A DNA stretch of 64,000 nt from Salinimonas chungwhensis DSM 16280 (lineage in GTDB: Bacteria > Pseudomonadota > Gammaproteobacteria > Enterobacterales > Alteromonadaceae): positions 4,320 to 68,319 of the forward strand of contig NZ_KB899384.1 of NCBI RefSeq assembly GCF_000378185.1. Direction: 5' to 3'. The translations under genes and the position numbers were made by a program. Numbering within the stretch: the stretch's first letter is position 1; the number at the start of each line of letters is the position of its first letter. The notes below the pieces were generated by a model, which was given only the letters and a program-made list of their open reading frames with translations, was not told the origin of the DNA and made no database searches. Of this stretch, positions 45,807-55,111 are shown one piece after another.

Positions 45807-47114
45807 ATGTCATTTTCCCAGTTGGGTCTGTCTACAAATTTAATGCAGGCGATTGAAAAGCAAGGCTATGAAACGCCTTCACCTATCCAGGCAAAAGCGA
45901 TTCCCGCTGTTTTGGCTGGCCAGGATGTCTTGGCTGCAGCCCAGACCGGAACCGGCAAAACGGCAGGTTTCGCCTTACCTATATTAGAAAGATTATCGCA
46001 GGGTAAAGCACCGAAAGGTAATCACGTTCGCGCGTTAATTCTGACGCCAACCCGTGAGTTGGCTGCGCAGGTGGAACAGAGCATCCGAGAACTCAGCGAG
46101 TTTACCTCCGTGAATACTGCTGTAGTCTTTGGTGGGGTAGGTATCAATCCTCAGATGAAACGACTGCGCAAGGGTGTGGATATTCTGATAGCGACCCCGG
46201 GTCGTCTGCTGGATCTTCACCAGCAAAATGCGGTGAAGTTTGATCAGTTGGAAACGCTGGTGCTGGATGAAGCTGACCGCATGCTGGACATGGGCTTTAT
46301 TCACGATATTAAACGCATCATTAAATTGTTGCCGGTTAAACGTCAGACACTACTGTTCTCTGCGACTTTCTCCGATACCGTTACCGCACTGGCGGAAACA
46401 ATGACGAATAATCCTGAGAAGATTTCCACCACACCTGCCAATACAACGGTTGATAAAATTGACCAGCGACTAGTGGCATTAGACCGAAATCGCAAAATGG
46501 CCGCGCTGATCACTATGGTCAAAGAAAATCAGTGGCATCAGGTGTTGGCGTTTACGCGCACTAAGCATGGTGCAAACAGACTGGCTAAAAAACTAGATGC
46601 CGCCGGCATTGCCAGTGCTGCTATTCATGGTAATAAAAGCCAGGGAGCGCGAACCAAAGCGTTGGCAGACTTCAAATCCGCAAAGATTAATGTTCTGGTT
46701 GCTACAGACATAGCAGCCAGAGGCATAGATATCAGTCAGCTGCCTATTGTGGTTAATGTTGACTTGCCTAATACTGCGGCGGACTATGTGCATCGGATTG
46801 GGCGTACCGGCAGGGCAGGGGCAGTGGGTCAGGCCTGGTCGTTAGTCAGTGCTGATGAGCTGCAGCAGTTAAAAGATATTGAAACGCTGATTCAAAAGCT
46901 AATCCCCCGTGAAACGCTTAAAGGGTTCTCGCCTGAACTATCACTTGCCGAAACACGGCTTTCTCCACCTAAAAAAGCAAATAAGCCTAAGAAAACCAAA
47001 AATTTTGGTGGTCAGGCCCGGTCAGGCAAGCCGGCCGGTAGCGGAGCAAACCGCAGATCTAATTCCAGACCAAAATCATCGGCAAGCCACAGTTCAGCGA
47101 CATCTTCACAGTAA
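45807..47114 (+). CDS. rhlE: DEAD-box RNA helicase (RhlE-like)
   Basis: A 435-residue ATP-dependent RNA helicase. Q motif (SPIQAKAIP), motif I AQTGTGKT (45-52), DEAD (154-157), SAT (185-187), ARGID and [10 protein letters not shown] are all present. A basic, low-complexity tail (about 390-435, rich in Lys, Ser and Arg) probably binds RNA. It follows the cold-shock gene and may unwind cold-stabilised structures. Its last 190 codon positions are partly copied in the decayed block downstream. Confidence 0.93.
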   Translation: MSFSQLGLSTNLMQAIEKQGYETPSPIQAKAIPAVLAGQDVLAAAQTGTGKTAGFALPILERLSQGKAPKGNHVRALILTPTRELAAQVEQSIRELSEFTSVNTAVVFGGVGINPQMKRLRKGVDILIATPGRLLDLHQQNAVKFDQLETLVLDEADRMLDMGFIHDIKRIIKLLPVKRQTLLFSATFSDTVTALAETMTNNPEKISTTPANTTVDKIDQRLVALDRNRKMAALITMVKENQWHQVLAFTRTKHGANRLAKKLDAAGIASAAIHGNKSQGARTKALADFKSAKINVLVATDIAARGIDISQLPIVVNVDLPNTAADYVHRIGRTGRAGAVGQAWSLVSADELQQLKDIETLIQKLIPRETLKGFSPELSLAETRLSPPKKANKPKKTKNFGGQARSGKPAGSGANRRSNSRPKSSASHSSATSSQ

Positions 47115-47129
47115 GCATATAAAGATACT

Positions 47130-47155
47130 AAAAAGCCAGGCATAGCCTGGCTTTT
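47130..47155 (+). terminator. Terminator after rhlE
   Basis: AAAAAGCCAGGC, loop ATA, GCCTGGCTTTT, 16 bp after the stop. A near-identical copy exists 400 bp further. Confidence 0.9.
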
Positions 47156-47160
47156 GTATA

Positions 47161-47560
47161 CTGACGGACAGGTAACCTTGATATGAATGCTTTGATCTTG
47201 CGTCCGCCCAACAGAGCGTCAATGCGCCATGAGTAACCAAGCCAACTAGCCTGACTTCAGTGACAACAACATCGACATTGTCAATGAGATAGTCTTCAAA
47301 GCGACGTCAAAAGCTAAACTGACGTGAAACGCTCAACGGCTTAACGGCTGGACTATCACTCGCGAAAACTCCGCTTTCTCCGCCTTAAAAGGTAACTAAG
47401 CCGCAACCAAGAGAGTGGTGGTAAGGCGAGTTTGCCAGTGGCGGAGTAAACCATCGTTCCCAGTCCCCACAATAACCATCGGCAAGCGAGAGCTCAGCGG
47501 CATCTTCGTAGCAAACATGTACAGGTACTAAAAAGCCAGACTTAGCCTGGCTTTTGTATA
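47161..47560. pseudogene. Decayed tandem duplicate of rhlE tail and PEP-CTERM gene tail
   Basis: The block is a degraded copy of the DNA around it. 47165-47290 resembles the 3' end of the PEP-CTERM gene (ATGCTTTGATCTTGCGTC versus ATGCTTTAAATTTGCGTC, 399 bp apart). About 47300-47560 resembles the last 250 bp of rhlE and its terminator (GTGAAACGCT, CATCGGCAAGC, TACTAAAAAGCCAG shared). Both copies are broken by substitutions and small indels, so no protein is encoded. It arose by tandem duplication of the convergent gene ends. Confidence 0.8.
47530..47555. terminator. Duplicate terminator before the PEP-CTERM gene end
   Basis: AAAAAGCCAGAC, loop TTA, GCCTGGCTTTT. It is the second copy of the rhlE terminator, one base pair weaker, 400 bp from the first; it may serve the minus-strand PEP-CTERM gene. 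Confidence 0.8.
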
Positions 47561-47583
47561 ATGGTGACAGATAGCTGCTGTAA

Positions 47584-48186
47584 CTATGCTTTAAATTTGC
47601 GTCTGCCCGACAAAGCCAGCAAGCCAAGGGCAATCAGGCCAATTGAACCAGGTTCAGGCACGGCAACACTGACAGCATCAATAAGGTTGCCTTTAGAGCC
47701 TCTGTTTAAAGAGGTGAATCGAACCTGTGAAAAATCAGATGTAGCCGCAAAAATCGTACTGAAGGTATCCCATTGCCGAACGCTGGTGTATTCAATATTT
47801 TGCGAGAAAAGCATATTATTTGTAGCCGCATCTAACACTTCAACCTTGAAAGACTCATTCAGGTTTTCTCTTGCAGCATATGCAAACTCAAGTGAGTAGG
47901 TTTGGCCTGCTTCAGAAGCAAAATTCTGAAAAATTGTCTGAAAGCCAGTGTTGTCTGAATTAAGTTCGATATGCTGTGAGCCGTCAAAAGCAGCAAATCC
48001 ATTCAAGTTATTCCAGATTTCTATCGTGTCGCCTGACCAACCGTTAACTTGATTTGCGCTAAAGCTGCTCCACCCTCCGGCATTGACGGTGTTTTCTTCA
48101 AAGCTACCATTTTTAATCAGGCTTGCATTGGCTACACCTGATAATAAAACGACACTACTTAATACTGCAGCAATCACCTTTTTCAT
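47584..48186 (-). CDS. PEP-CTERM sorting-domain protein
   Basis: A 200-residue exported protein. The signal peptide ends in VANAS (about 22), followed by a jelly-roll-like domain (LIKNGSFEENTVNAGGW, GWSGDTIEIWNN, GQTYSLEFAYAAR, RFTSLNRGSKGNLIDAVSV). The C-terminal sorting signal is VPEPGSIGLIALGLLALSG followed by RRKFKA. An exosortase should cleave it; none is in the window. It is predicted to be surface-bound or part of an extracellular matrix. GAGGGAAAATT precedes the start. Confidence 0.9.
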   Translation of the reverse strand: MKKVIAAVLSSVVLLSGVANASLIKNGSFEENTVNAGGWSSFSANQVNGWSGDTIEIWNNLNGFAAFDGSQHIELNSDNTGFQTIFQNFASEAGQTYSLEFAYAARENLNESFKVEVLDAATNNMLFSQNIEYTSVRQWDTFSTIFAATSDFSQVRFTSLNRGSKGNLIDAVSVAVPEPGSIGLIALGLLALSGRRKFKA

Positions 48187-48408
48187 AATTTTCCCTCATT
48201 AACATCGAATTGGTGTAAGAACCGCTTACGTGCCGTTCTTCATATTATGCGAATAAGGTAAAGCCAGCTTCGTGCCAAAATTAAAAAAGCTTTCAACAAC
48301 AATAAGATACTTAAGGTTAATGGTTCTTTTTTACTATCACTGTAAAAAATAGTGACACTTTGGTATGAGGAGTGGTAAGTCTCATATGGCAGTTGAACGC
48401 TACAAAAC

Positions 48409-49551
48409 CTACATATACTCAGAAAATGCAGAACCCGGTGGATGGGCTTCATTTTTTATCGCGATACAGAATGTAGTGCCGGTCGCCTGATCACTTTCAA
48501 TCCAGGCTCTGCCTTTATGTGCTTTTGCTACCAGTCTCACCAGATATAGTCCCAGACCCCAGCCTTCTCGTTGTTGATCGCGTCCTCCCGTATGGCGGGT
48601 TAAAAAATCAAACATGGAGTTCTGTTCATCAGGTTCAATGTAAGAACCTTCATTGTGAACGCTTATCTCAATTTCATTCTCATTTTGTTTTAATGTTAGT
48701 GAAATAGGCGTTTCGACGCTGCCATATTTAACGCCATTGGAAATAAGATTTTCTACTACCCTTAAGATGGACATGTGGTCACACACAACCGGCGCTGAAT
48801 CTAACTTGGTTGAAAAGTGAACAGGGTTGTCATAAACCTCTTGCGCTTCGTTGGTGGCGACTTTTAGCTCGGTTACCATGTCTTTCTTTTCGAAGCGGAA
48901 GGTCATGCCTCGTCCTGCTTCAAGTTGTGTGGTATCTAACAGTTCGCTAATTAAACTTAAGGACCTTTCAAGACTACGCTTTATAGATCCAAACACTTTT
49001 TCAGCCGGAGAAAGTCCCAGTTCACCAATTTCAACATAGCTTCTTGCAACAGAGATAGGGTTACGCAGATCGTGAGCGATCACACTTATGAGCTTTTCCT
49101 GAACCTCATCCAGTGAGTTAGAAAACTGCTGCGCAGCTTCGGCACAACTGGTCTCTATAAAGCGGTCAATGATCTCGGCCGTGGTCAGACAAAGTATCTT
49201 CTCAGCATAAAGCATATTACGTAAAACTTGTCTGAGCATCGAATATTCCTGGATCACCTGCGCCACGGTATACTTTGAAACGGTTGCACGGGACCGTCCA
49301 TGCTCATTACTGTATTTTGCGTCAAAATCAATGGCGTCTATTTTGGTTATATCATCGCCAGGCTTTGCATCAAAAGTCTGTAACTCTTCTACCAGATTGG
49401 CCACAAAATAAGGCAGGTAGTTGCGTACAATTAAATCCGGCGCGTTATTGGCTGCGCTCAGTGTTTTGTTGGCGAGCGCTTCCCATTGCGAAAAAATCTG
49501 CTCTTTATGCGCCTCAAGATACTGGCCGCATTCCCTGGTATTTACAGACAA
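48409..49551 (-). CDS. Soluble sensor histidine kinase
   Basis: A 380-residue cytoplasmic kinase without membrane segments. Residues 1-150 form an all-helical RsbR-N-like sensor (LEAHKEQIFSQWEALANK, RATVSKYTVAQVIQEYSMLRQ). The H-box is LISVIAHDLRNPISVA with His near 166. The ATPase has NLISNGVKYG and GWGLGLYLV. No response regulator gene lies next to it, so the partner is unknown. Confidence 0.87.
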   Translation of the reverse strand: MSVNTRECGQYLEAHKEQIFSQWEALANKTLSAANNAPDLIVRNYLPYFVANLVEELQTFDAKPGDDITKIDAIDFDAKYSNEHGRSRATVSKYTVAQVIQEYSMLRQVLRNMLYAEKILCLTTAEIIDRFIETSCAEAAQQFSNSLDEVQEKLISVIAHDLRNPISVARSYVEIGELGLSPAEKVFGSIKRSLERSLSLISELLDTTQLEAGRGMTFRFEKKDMVTELKVATNEAQEVYDNPVHFSTKLDSAPVVCDHMSILRVVENLISNGVKYGSVETPISLTLKQNENEIEISVHNEGSYIEPDEQNSMFDFLTRHTGGRDQQREGWGLGLYLVRLVAKAHKGRAWIESDQATGTTFCIAIKNEAHPPGSAFSEYM

Positions 49552-49679
49552 GCTTACTTCCTCTCTATTTACTAGCGATACGGCTCGTTTAACGAGCCAA
49601 TCTTACGTTGTTTATTACTGGTAAAGATTGCATTTTAACACGACTACCGATGAATTTTAGAACGGTTGTTAGCCTGCGA

Positions 49680-50564
49680 TCAGTACAGTTTAGATCCCCA
49701 GCTCAGTTTGTTCCTTAAGACATTGAAATAATTATAGCCTTTGGGATGAACCAGAGAGAGCTTATCTTTACTTTTTTGAACGCGGATTTCATCGCCGGGA
49801 AGGACGGGCAGGACGATATGGCTGTCGCAGCTTACCTGCAGACTGTCAGTATTGGCTCGGGATACGCGCATGGAAATAATGCTGTTTGCATCCACTACAA
49901 TGGGGCGGCTACTCAGTGTGTGGGGAAACATTGGGACCATTGTCAAAGCGTCCAGCCGTGGCATCAGAATAGGACCGCCTGCCGACAACGAATAGGCTGT
50001 AGATCCAGTCGGTGTGGCGACAATCAAGCCATCTGAGCGCTGGCTGAAGACAAACTGCTCATCAATATAAATTTCAAACTCCATCATGTGGGCTACCTTA
50101 CCGTGATGAAGTACAACCTCATTGACGGCAGTGTTGCTGCTTTTGAGCTTTTCATAGCGGTACACGCCGACCTCTAATAAAAATCGCTGTTCCACAATGG
50201 CATGGCCAGCAAAGATAAGATCAAGCTGTGCGGTAATATCATCAGGGTGAATATCGGTCAGAAAGCCCAGATTGCCTCTGTTAACACCAACCACATCTAT
50301 GTCAAAGCGAGAGAGTACGCGGGCAGCACCCAGCATACTGCCATCTCCACCGACGACCACAGCAAGATCAGCATTTTTGCCGATAGCCACTAAATTTTGT
50401 GACTCAAGATCCGGCTCCTCCAGTTCCTGCTGAATATGTTCTTCTAAAATCACAGCGCATCCACGAGAATGCAGATAGGTAATTAAGTGTTTAAGGCTGG
50501 TGCGTGTTTCTGTGTGACCGGGTTTGCCAATCAGGCCGACCGTTTTGTAGGGCATAGTGTGCAA
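49680..50564 (-). CDS. nadK: NAD kinase
   Basis: A 291-294-residue kinase that makes NADP from [14 protein letters not shown] (72-82) is the ATP/NAD loop with the catalytic Asp, then [25 protein letters not shown] and the SCDSH segment. The start is either a TTG at 50564 with AAGGAC close by or the ATG at 50555. In many gammaproteobacteria nadK stands directly before recN; here they are 5 kb apart on opposite strands. Confidence 0.95.
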   Translation of the reverse strand: MHTMPYKTVGLIGKPGHTETRTSLKHLITYLHSRGCAVILEEHIQQELEEPDLESQNLVAIGKNADLAVVVGGDGSMLGAARVLSRFDIDVVGVNRGNLGFLTDIHPDDITAQLDLIFAGHAIVEQRFLLEVGVYRYEKLKSSNTAVNEVVLHHGKVAHMMEFEIYIDEQFVFSQRSDGLIVATPTGSTAYSLSAGGPILMPRLDALTMVPMFPHTLSSRPIVVDANSIISMRVSRANTDSLQVSCDSHIVLPVLPGDEIRVQKSKDKLSLVHPKGYNYFNVLRNKLSWGSKLY

Positions 50565-50624
50565 ATGTCCTTGGCAGCAGGAATGCTTCGGACATTAGCA
50601 CAAAAAAGAAGGCAAATGAAAGTG

Positions 50625-51395
50625 TTAGCGTGCGGTCCAGCCGCCGTCTAAGACCATGGTCTGGGCGGTAATATTGCGGGCCGAATCACTCATGAGAAAC
50701 CGCGCTGTTCCGGCTAATTCCTCAATGCTGATAAACGCTTTTTTAGGCATCGGCTTGAGCATGATTTCATTGATCACCTCCTCTTCGCTGATCCCATTTT
50801 CCTTCGCCTGATCAGCAATTTGTTTCTCTACTAAGGGTGTTTTGACATAGGCAGGGCATAGTGTATTGATTGTAATATCCGCTGTACCAACTTCCAGTGC
50901 GACGGTTTTAGCCAGACCCAGTAAACCATGTTTGGCTGATACGTAGGCAGACTTGTAAGGTGAGGCGACCAGCGAATGGATCGAGCCAACATTAATTATT
51001 CGGCCAAAGTTTTGTGCTCGCATGTGCGGTAAAAAAGCCTGGGTAAGTAGCGCAGGCCCTACCAGCATGATATTAATCAACTGCTGCCATTTATCAGCCG
51101 GAAACGCCTCCAGGTTCGACACATGCTGTATGCCAGCATTATTGATAAGTATATCCACCGGCGTCTTACTGAGTTTATCTGGCAGAGCTGACACTGCCTG
51201 TGTGTCGGTTACGTCAATGCCAACAGCGCTCGCGCTAAGTCCTTTATCCGACAATACGTGGGCCGCCTTTTCAGCCGCCTGCTCGTCAATATCTGCTAAA
51301 ATAACATGATGGCCATCGCCAGCCAGGCTTTGCGCAATACCAAACCCTATACCGCTGGCGCCACCGGTGATGAAAATATTTTTTGCTTGCGTCAT
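50625..51395 (-). CDS. bdhA: 3-hydroxybutyrate dehydrogenase
   Basis: A 256-residue short-chain dehydrogenase that oxidises 3-hydroxybutyrate to acetoacetate with NAD. TGGASGIGFGIA binds the cofactor, NNAG and the catalytic Ser138, Tyr151 and Lys155 (SPYKSAYVSAKHG) are in place. The C-terminus (CPAYVKTPLVEKQI, LDGGWTAR) fits BdhA. It is the last gene of the ester-degradation operon, 11 bp after the depolymerase gene, and would handle the imported monomer. Confidence 0.9.
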   Translation of the reverse strand: MTQAKNIFITGGASGIGFGIAQSLAGDGHHVILADIDEQAAEKAAHVLSDKGLSASAVGIDVTDTQAVSALPDKLSKTPVDILINNAGIQHVSNLEAFPADKWQQLINIMLVGPALLTQAFLPHMRAQNFGRIINVGSIHSLVASPYKSAYVSAKHGLLGLAKTVALEVGTADITINTLCPAYVKTPLVEKQIADQAKENGISEEEVINEIMLKPMPKKAFISIEELAGTARFLMSDSARNITAQTMVLDGGWTAR

Positions 51396-51406
51396 AAGTA
51401 ACCGTC

Positions 51407-52387
51407 CTATTGCCGGGCAAATGAATCGATGAATGCTTTAACTGCTTTAATCTGTGCGCCGTCACGCGTGGCATAGTCAGCGCCGGTATAACCCCACCAG
51501 TCCCAACAGCCCTGTGGGTTAAGTGGCATAAATAGCGACTTTTTTGTTTGTGGGTAGATAACCACCAGATTGTTATCGTCAGCCCAACGGTTGAACCCTG
51601 CGTTGTCTACATAAGCCTTACCGACTTCATTGGCATACTGATCACAGCCGTGAAATGACACGTGAACCTGGCAGTCGTTGCCTTCTTTACAGCTTTTAGG
51701 CACGTACGCGTAGCCTGTTTTTGCCAGAGTTTCAGCATTTTTACCGCCAATACCAGCCTGGTCAAAGGTAACGACTTCGCCGGTGAGGGTATCATCAGGC
51801 GCTGTTACATTTTCCAGCAGATGCGATAACGCTTTGCCAGCAGCATCATAACCACAGTCGCCGATATAGGGGGAGGCCGAACTGTCGCACGTCACACCGC
51901 TATTACGGGTAGGGAATAAGTGGCCGAAGGGCTTATCACGAACATATTCAATAGTGTCTGCATTGAGCCAGCTTTGATACTGCTTGTGCAGCGTATCAGT
52001 GACACTTTGCGCGACCCGTTCATCTTTTGTGCCATGGAAAAGCCAGACACGGTGATTTTTCAGATTATTCAAATCGGCTATTTTTCCCTCATCAGCCCAT
52101 TTCTTAGCTTTTGAGGCGAACACATCTAGGGGGATTTCGGTTTCGGATTTGTCAACACAGGCACCCAGTGCAATCGTAATATCATTTTGCGCACAATAGT
52201 AGGGGCCGGCACTAATGATGGCCGCGCCTTTAACCCAGTCACTATGGGCTATATGAAACTGATTCGCCATGTATCCGCCAGAAGATAAACCAGAGACAGT
52301 GACATTGCGGGTGTCGAGATTCATTGTTGCTGCCGCAGGTGCAGCAGAAAACATGGCCAGCCCAAGTGTTATTGTATATCCTTTCAT
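51407..52387 (-). CDS. Secreted polyhydroxybutyrate-depolymerase-like esterase
   Basis: A 326-residue alpha/beta hydrolase with signal peptide (MKGYTITLGLAMFSAAPAAA). The lipase box GLSSGG (33-38) has Ser35 as nucleophile, and the oxyanion motif HVSFHGCDQ is diagnostic of extracellular PHB depolymerases. HGTKDERV likely includes the catalytic Asp. Six or more Cys suggest disulfides. No substrate-binding or linker domain follows, so it may act on oligomers or amorphous polymer in the periplasm or at the surface. ATG overlaps the preceding stop. Confidence 0.87.
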   Translation of the reverse strand: MKGYTITLGLAMFSAAPAAATMNLDTRNVTVSGLSSGGYMANQFHIAHSDWVKGAAIISAGPYYCAQNDITIALGACVDKSETEIPLDVFASKAKKWADEGKIADLNNLKNHRVWLFHGTKDERVAQSVTDTLHKQYQSWLNADTIEYVRDKPFGHLFPTRNSGVTCDSSASPYIGDCGYDAAGKALSHLLENVTAPDDTLTGEVVTFDQAGIGGKNAETLAKTGYAYVPKSCKEGNDCQVHVSFHGCDQYANEVGKAYVDNAGFNRWADDNNLVVIYPQTKKSLFMPLNPQGCWDWWGYTGADYATRDGAQIKAVKAFIDSFARQ

Positions 52388-53592
52388 TCGTTCCTCGCTG
52401 ATTTATCTGCTAAAAAGGCTTTGAGCCGTTCACCCTGTTCCTGTATATCTAACACACCTTCAAGGTGACCGAGCGAGCCTGTAAGTTCCTGATAATGACT
52501 GATTTTACCTGCTTGTTGTAACTGCTCGTGAGTATGGGCAGAGAGATACGGCATTAACAGCAGATCACTGGTAGCAGGCAAAAACAAACTTTTTGCCTGA
52601 ATTTTGCTCAATCCTGCCTGCAGGCTTTTCTGATGGCCGGCAACGAATAACTGGCATGCGCGAACTAGATACAGCAAATGATTAGCATCCATTTTGTCAG
52701 CGCGACTGCGGGCGCGGTCTTCCAGCCAGGTCACGATAGAGTGCGATTGACGGATATCGTTTAAAGGTGCAGATTCAAGGGCCTGATAATCTAATTGCTC
52801 CCCCTGTTGATTAAAATATTGCGGATGCAGCGCTTGCTGTGTAATCAACATCAGGGAGGCTACCAAACCTTCAGTGGGCGGTGCCTGTTGGCTATAATTA
52901 CCATCAGACCATTTTGGATCCAGCTTGATGGGGCGCGCCCAGTGTTCCAGCGCCGCAGTGGTCCAGGCATCACTTTCACCGGTTCCGATAATTGCTGCCA
53001 CACGCGGTACCCATTCAGGATATGCACTGGCCCAGTCAAGTGCCTGCATAGAACCCATCGACGGACCAATAACTGCATGCAGTTTGCCGATCCCCAGCGT
53101 CTCCAATACCGCTTTTTGCACGTTGACAAAATCCCGGATAGTCACCACTGGAAAATCAAGCCCATAGGGCTTACCGGTTGCCGGATTTATACTAGCCGGC
53201 CCGGTAGTGACAACATGCTCATCATACGCAGACAAATTGGCCAGAGAATCCACACTGATAACAAAATATTGTTCGGTATCAATCGGCTTGCCAGGGCCAA
53301 TGATGGCGTCCCAGTAGCCAGGCTGAGTGTCGTCTGCACTATATTTTCCGGCAGCATGAGAAGAACCAGAGAAATAATGGGTGATAAGAACAACATTATC
53401 CTTACTTTCATTAAGCTCGCCGTAGCTTTCCCAGCCCACTTTTACCTCGGGTAAAGTCTGCCCTGAAAAGAGCGGAAAATCTGTTGCTGTAAAGACCTTT
53501 TTTTCGACCAGCGGCAATGCTTGAGCAGGCCAAACACTTACCAAAATCACAATGGTAAACAGCGCCGGCAGATTGACTGCAAATCTCATCAT
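52384..53592 (-). CDS. Exported MetX-fold alpha/beta hydrolase
   Basis: A 402-residue protein with an N-terminal signal peptide ending WPAQA (about 25). It resembles homoserine O-acetyltransferase: GPSMGSMQALDWA with nucleophile Ser178, FPVVTIRDFVNVQKAVLETLGI, and GSLGHLEGVLD near the end with the likely catalytic His. Export is unlike biosynthetic MetX, and the locus lacks methionine genes, so it is probably an esterase for hydroxyacid oligomers. Its stop overlaps the depolymerase start by four bases. Confidence 0.82.
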   Translation of the reverse strand: MMRFAVNLPALFTIVILVSVWPAQALPLVEKKVFTATDFPLFSGQTLPEVKVGWESYGELNESKDNVVLITHYFSGSSHAAGKYSADDTQPGYWDAIIGPGKPIDTEQYFVISVDSLANLSAYDEHVVTTGPASINPATGKPYGLDFPVVTIRDFVNVQKAVLETLGIGKLHAVIGPSMGSMQALDWASAYPEWVPRVAAIIGTGESDAWTTAALEHWARPIKLDPKWSDGNYSQQAPPTEGLVASLMLITQQALHPQYFNQQGEQLDYQALESAPLNDIRQSHSIVTWLEDRARSRADKMDANHLLYLVRACQLFVAGHQKSLQAGLSKIQAKSLFLPATSDLLLMPYLSAHTHEQLQQAGKISHYQELTGSLGHLEGVLDIQEQGERLKAFLADKSARNE

Positions 53593-53607
53593 CTGTAATT
53601 CCTTTTT

Positions 53608-54903
53608 TTAAAACAGTGTAAAGAGCGTAATAGCCATTCCTAAACCGATAAGCGGGGTGACCACAGTCAAGGCAGCCACCGGTCCGTAGGCTGCCTGATG
53701 GGTTTCACGACAGATAGCTCTGATGGTTGTGACAACATAGCCGTTGTGAGGCAGCGAGTCGAGTGCACCTGAAGAAATAGAAACGATACGATGCAGTTCT
53801 TCAGGTTCAACACCCTGGTCAAGATAATGCGGGGCAACCAGCGGCAGGACAATGGCCTGGCCACCGGATGCTGACCCGGTAAGACCTGCAATCACACTCA
53901 CTGCAATGGCGGCGCCTAGCAGCTCGTTGCCAGGAATTTGCGTCATTAAATCAACGGTTGACATAAACGCGTCGGTATTTTTTGCAATGCTGCCAAAACC
54001 GACTACGGCTGCGGTATTACCGATAGCAACCAGCGCGCCTGTGGTGCCTGTATTAATCGCCTTGGGCATATCCTGAAAGTGGCGGTAATTAACAATCATC
54101 AAGGCCAGCACGCCGCCGGCCAGAGCGACAATAAGTGCATACTGGGCAATAGCATCATGTAAAAAGAAGGAGAGCAGTAATACCACCAGCAGCGGAATCA
54201 GCCCTGTTATAGGATTTGGATAATCCCGTTCAGGAATATCCGGATCGTGCTCTCTGGCATCAAATACTTCACCGTCAGCTACGGCTTTACCAATCATACG
54301 CTTGAGCCACCAATAGCCAAAACATGCCATGAATACCGCCACTACCAAACTGACTTCCCAGGCAGCAAATGGTGAGGTTCCCAGATATTTAATGGGGATC
54401 CAATTCTGAATCTCCGGTGAACCTGCGGAGGTCATCGTAAAGGTTACCGAGCCAAAGGCCAGTGTCGCCGGGATAAAGCGGCGAGGCAGGTTGGCATCTT
54501 TAAACAGACTAAGAGCCATGGGGTAGACAGAAAACGCCACGACAAAAAGGCTTACGCCGCCATAGGTTAAAATTGCGCAGGCCATCACTACTGCTAGGAC
54601 GGCTTGTTTGAAGCCGAGTTTATCTACAATCCAGCGCGCCAATGAGTCTGCTGCGCCGGTATCTTCCATAAATTTACCGAAAATAGCGCCCAGCAAAAAC
54701 ATGAAAAACCAGGCGGCGATAAACCCGGAAAACCCATTCATGTATAACGTGACAAAGTTTTGTTCACCGGCAAACAGAGGAATGTTATTGGTAAATGCAA
54801 CGATGAGTGCACACAGCGGGGCAGCAATGAATAAATTCATCCCCCTGATGGTTAAAACTATTAGCAATACCAGGCCCAGCAGCAGACCAGTCATACTCAA
54901 CAT
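53608..54903 (-). CDS. GntP-family permease
   Basis: A 431-residue inner-membrane permease with about 12 hydrophobic segments (SMTGLLLGLVLLIVLTIRG at the start, GALFTM-type repeats, and AIVLPLVAPH with SSGALDSLPHNG). GntP proteins import gluconate, and related members take up 3-hydroxybutyrate or other hydroxyacids. ATG 54903 has AAGGAA seven bases upstream and is preferred to 54987, which would overlap the operator array. It leads the operon and gives it its import step. Confidence 0.87.
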   Translation of the reverse strand: MLSMTGLLLGLVLLIVLTIRGMNLFIAAPLCALIVAFTNNIPLFAGEQNFVTLYMNGFSGFIAAWFFMFLLGAIFGKFMEDTGAADSLARWIVDKLGFKQAVLAVVMACAILTYGGVSLFVVAFSVYPMALSLFKDANLPRRFIPATLAFGSVTFTMTSAGSPEIQNWIPIKYLGTSPFAAWEVSLVVAVFMACFGYWWLKRMIGKAVADGEVFDAREHDPDIPERDYPNPITGLIPLLVVLLLSFFLHDAIAQYALIVALAGGVLALMIVNYRHFQDMPKAINTGTTGALVAIGNTAAVVGFGSIAKNTDAFMSTVDLMTQIPGNELLGAAIAVSVIAGLTGSASGGQAIVLPLVAPHYLDQGVEPEELHRIVSISSGALDSLPHNGYVVTTIRAICRETHQAAYGPVAALTVVTPLIGLGMAITLFTLF

Positions 54904-54980
54904 AATGCGTTTCCTTGTATTTGTTCTGTGACCGCAGAGCCTCAAAGGAACCCAATTATTCTGACCATAGCTTTCGCGAT

Positions 54981-55023
54981 TTGACATAGTACGATGGTAC
55001 TACGTACTAAGGTACTAGTTACC
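54981..55023. promoter_or_regulatory. GTAC repeat array between the permease and TonB receptor genes
   Basis: GTAC occurs at 54989, 54997, 55004 and 55012, i.e. spacings 8, 7 and 8, giving two copies of a 15-bp period, and ends in the near-palindrome GGTACTAGTTACC. A TTGACA at 54981 may be the -35 of the receptor promoter, which would put the array over the promoter. It lies between divergent operons and looks like a shared operator. Confidence 0.6.
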
Positions 55024-55111
55024 TGTGTCAAAAAAACCTCTACATTAATTTTCGACCGCATCCTTTAAGAAAGCGAATTCTAAAAGATTGTTACAATAAT
55101 AGGGACCTGTT

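Noticed and set aside
48187-48408. Possible sigma-54 promoter before the PEP-CTERM gene
   Set aside because: CGGCACG is followed by GGTTCTT rather than the required TTGC at the right distance.
55008-55030. TrpR-operator-like sequence GTACTAGTTACC
   Set aside because: Half of the Escherichia coli TrpR site is matched, but the other half is not, and the neighbouring genes have no link with tryptophan.
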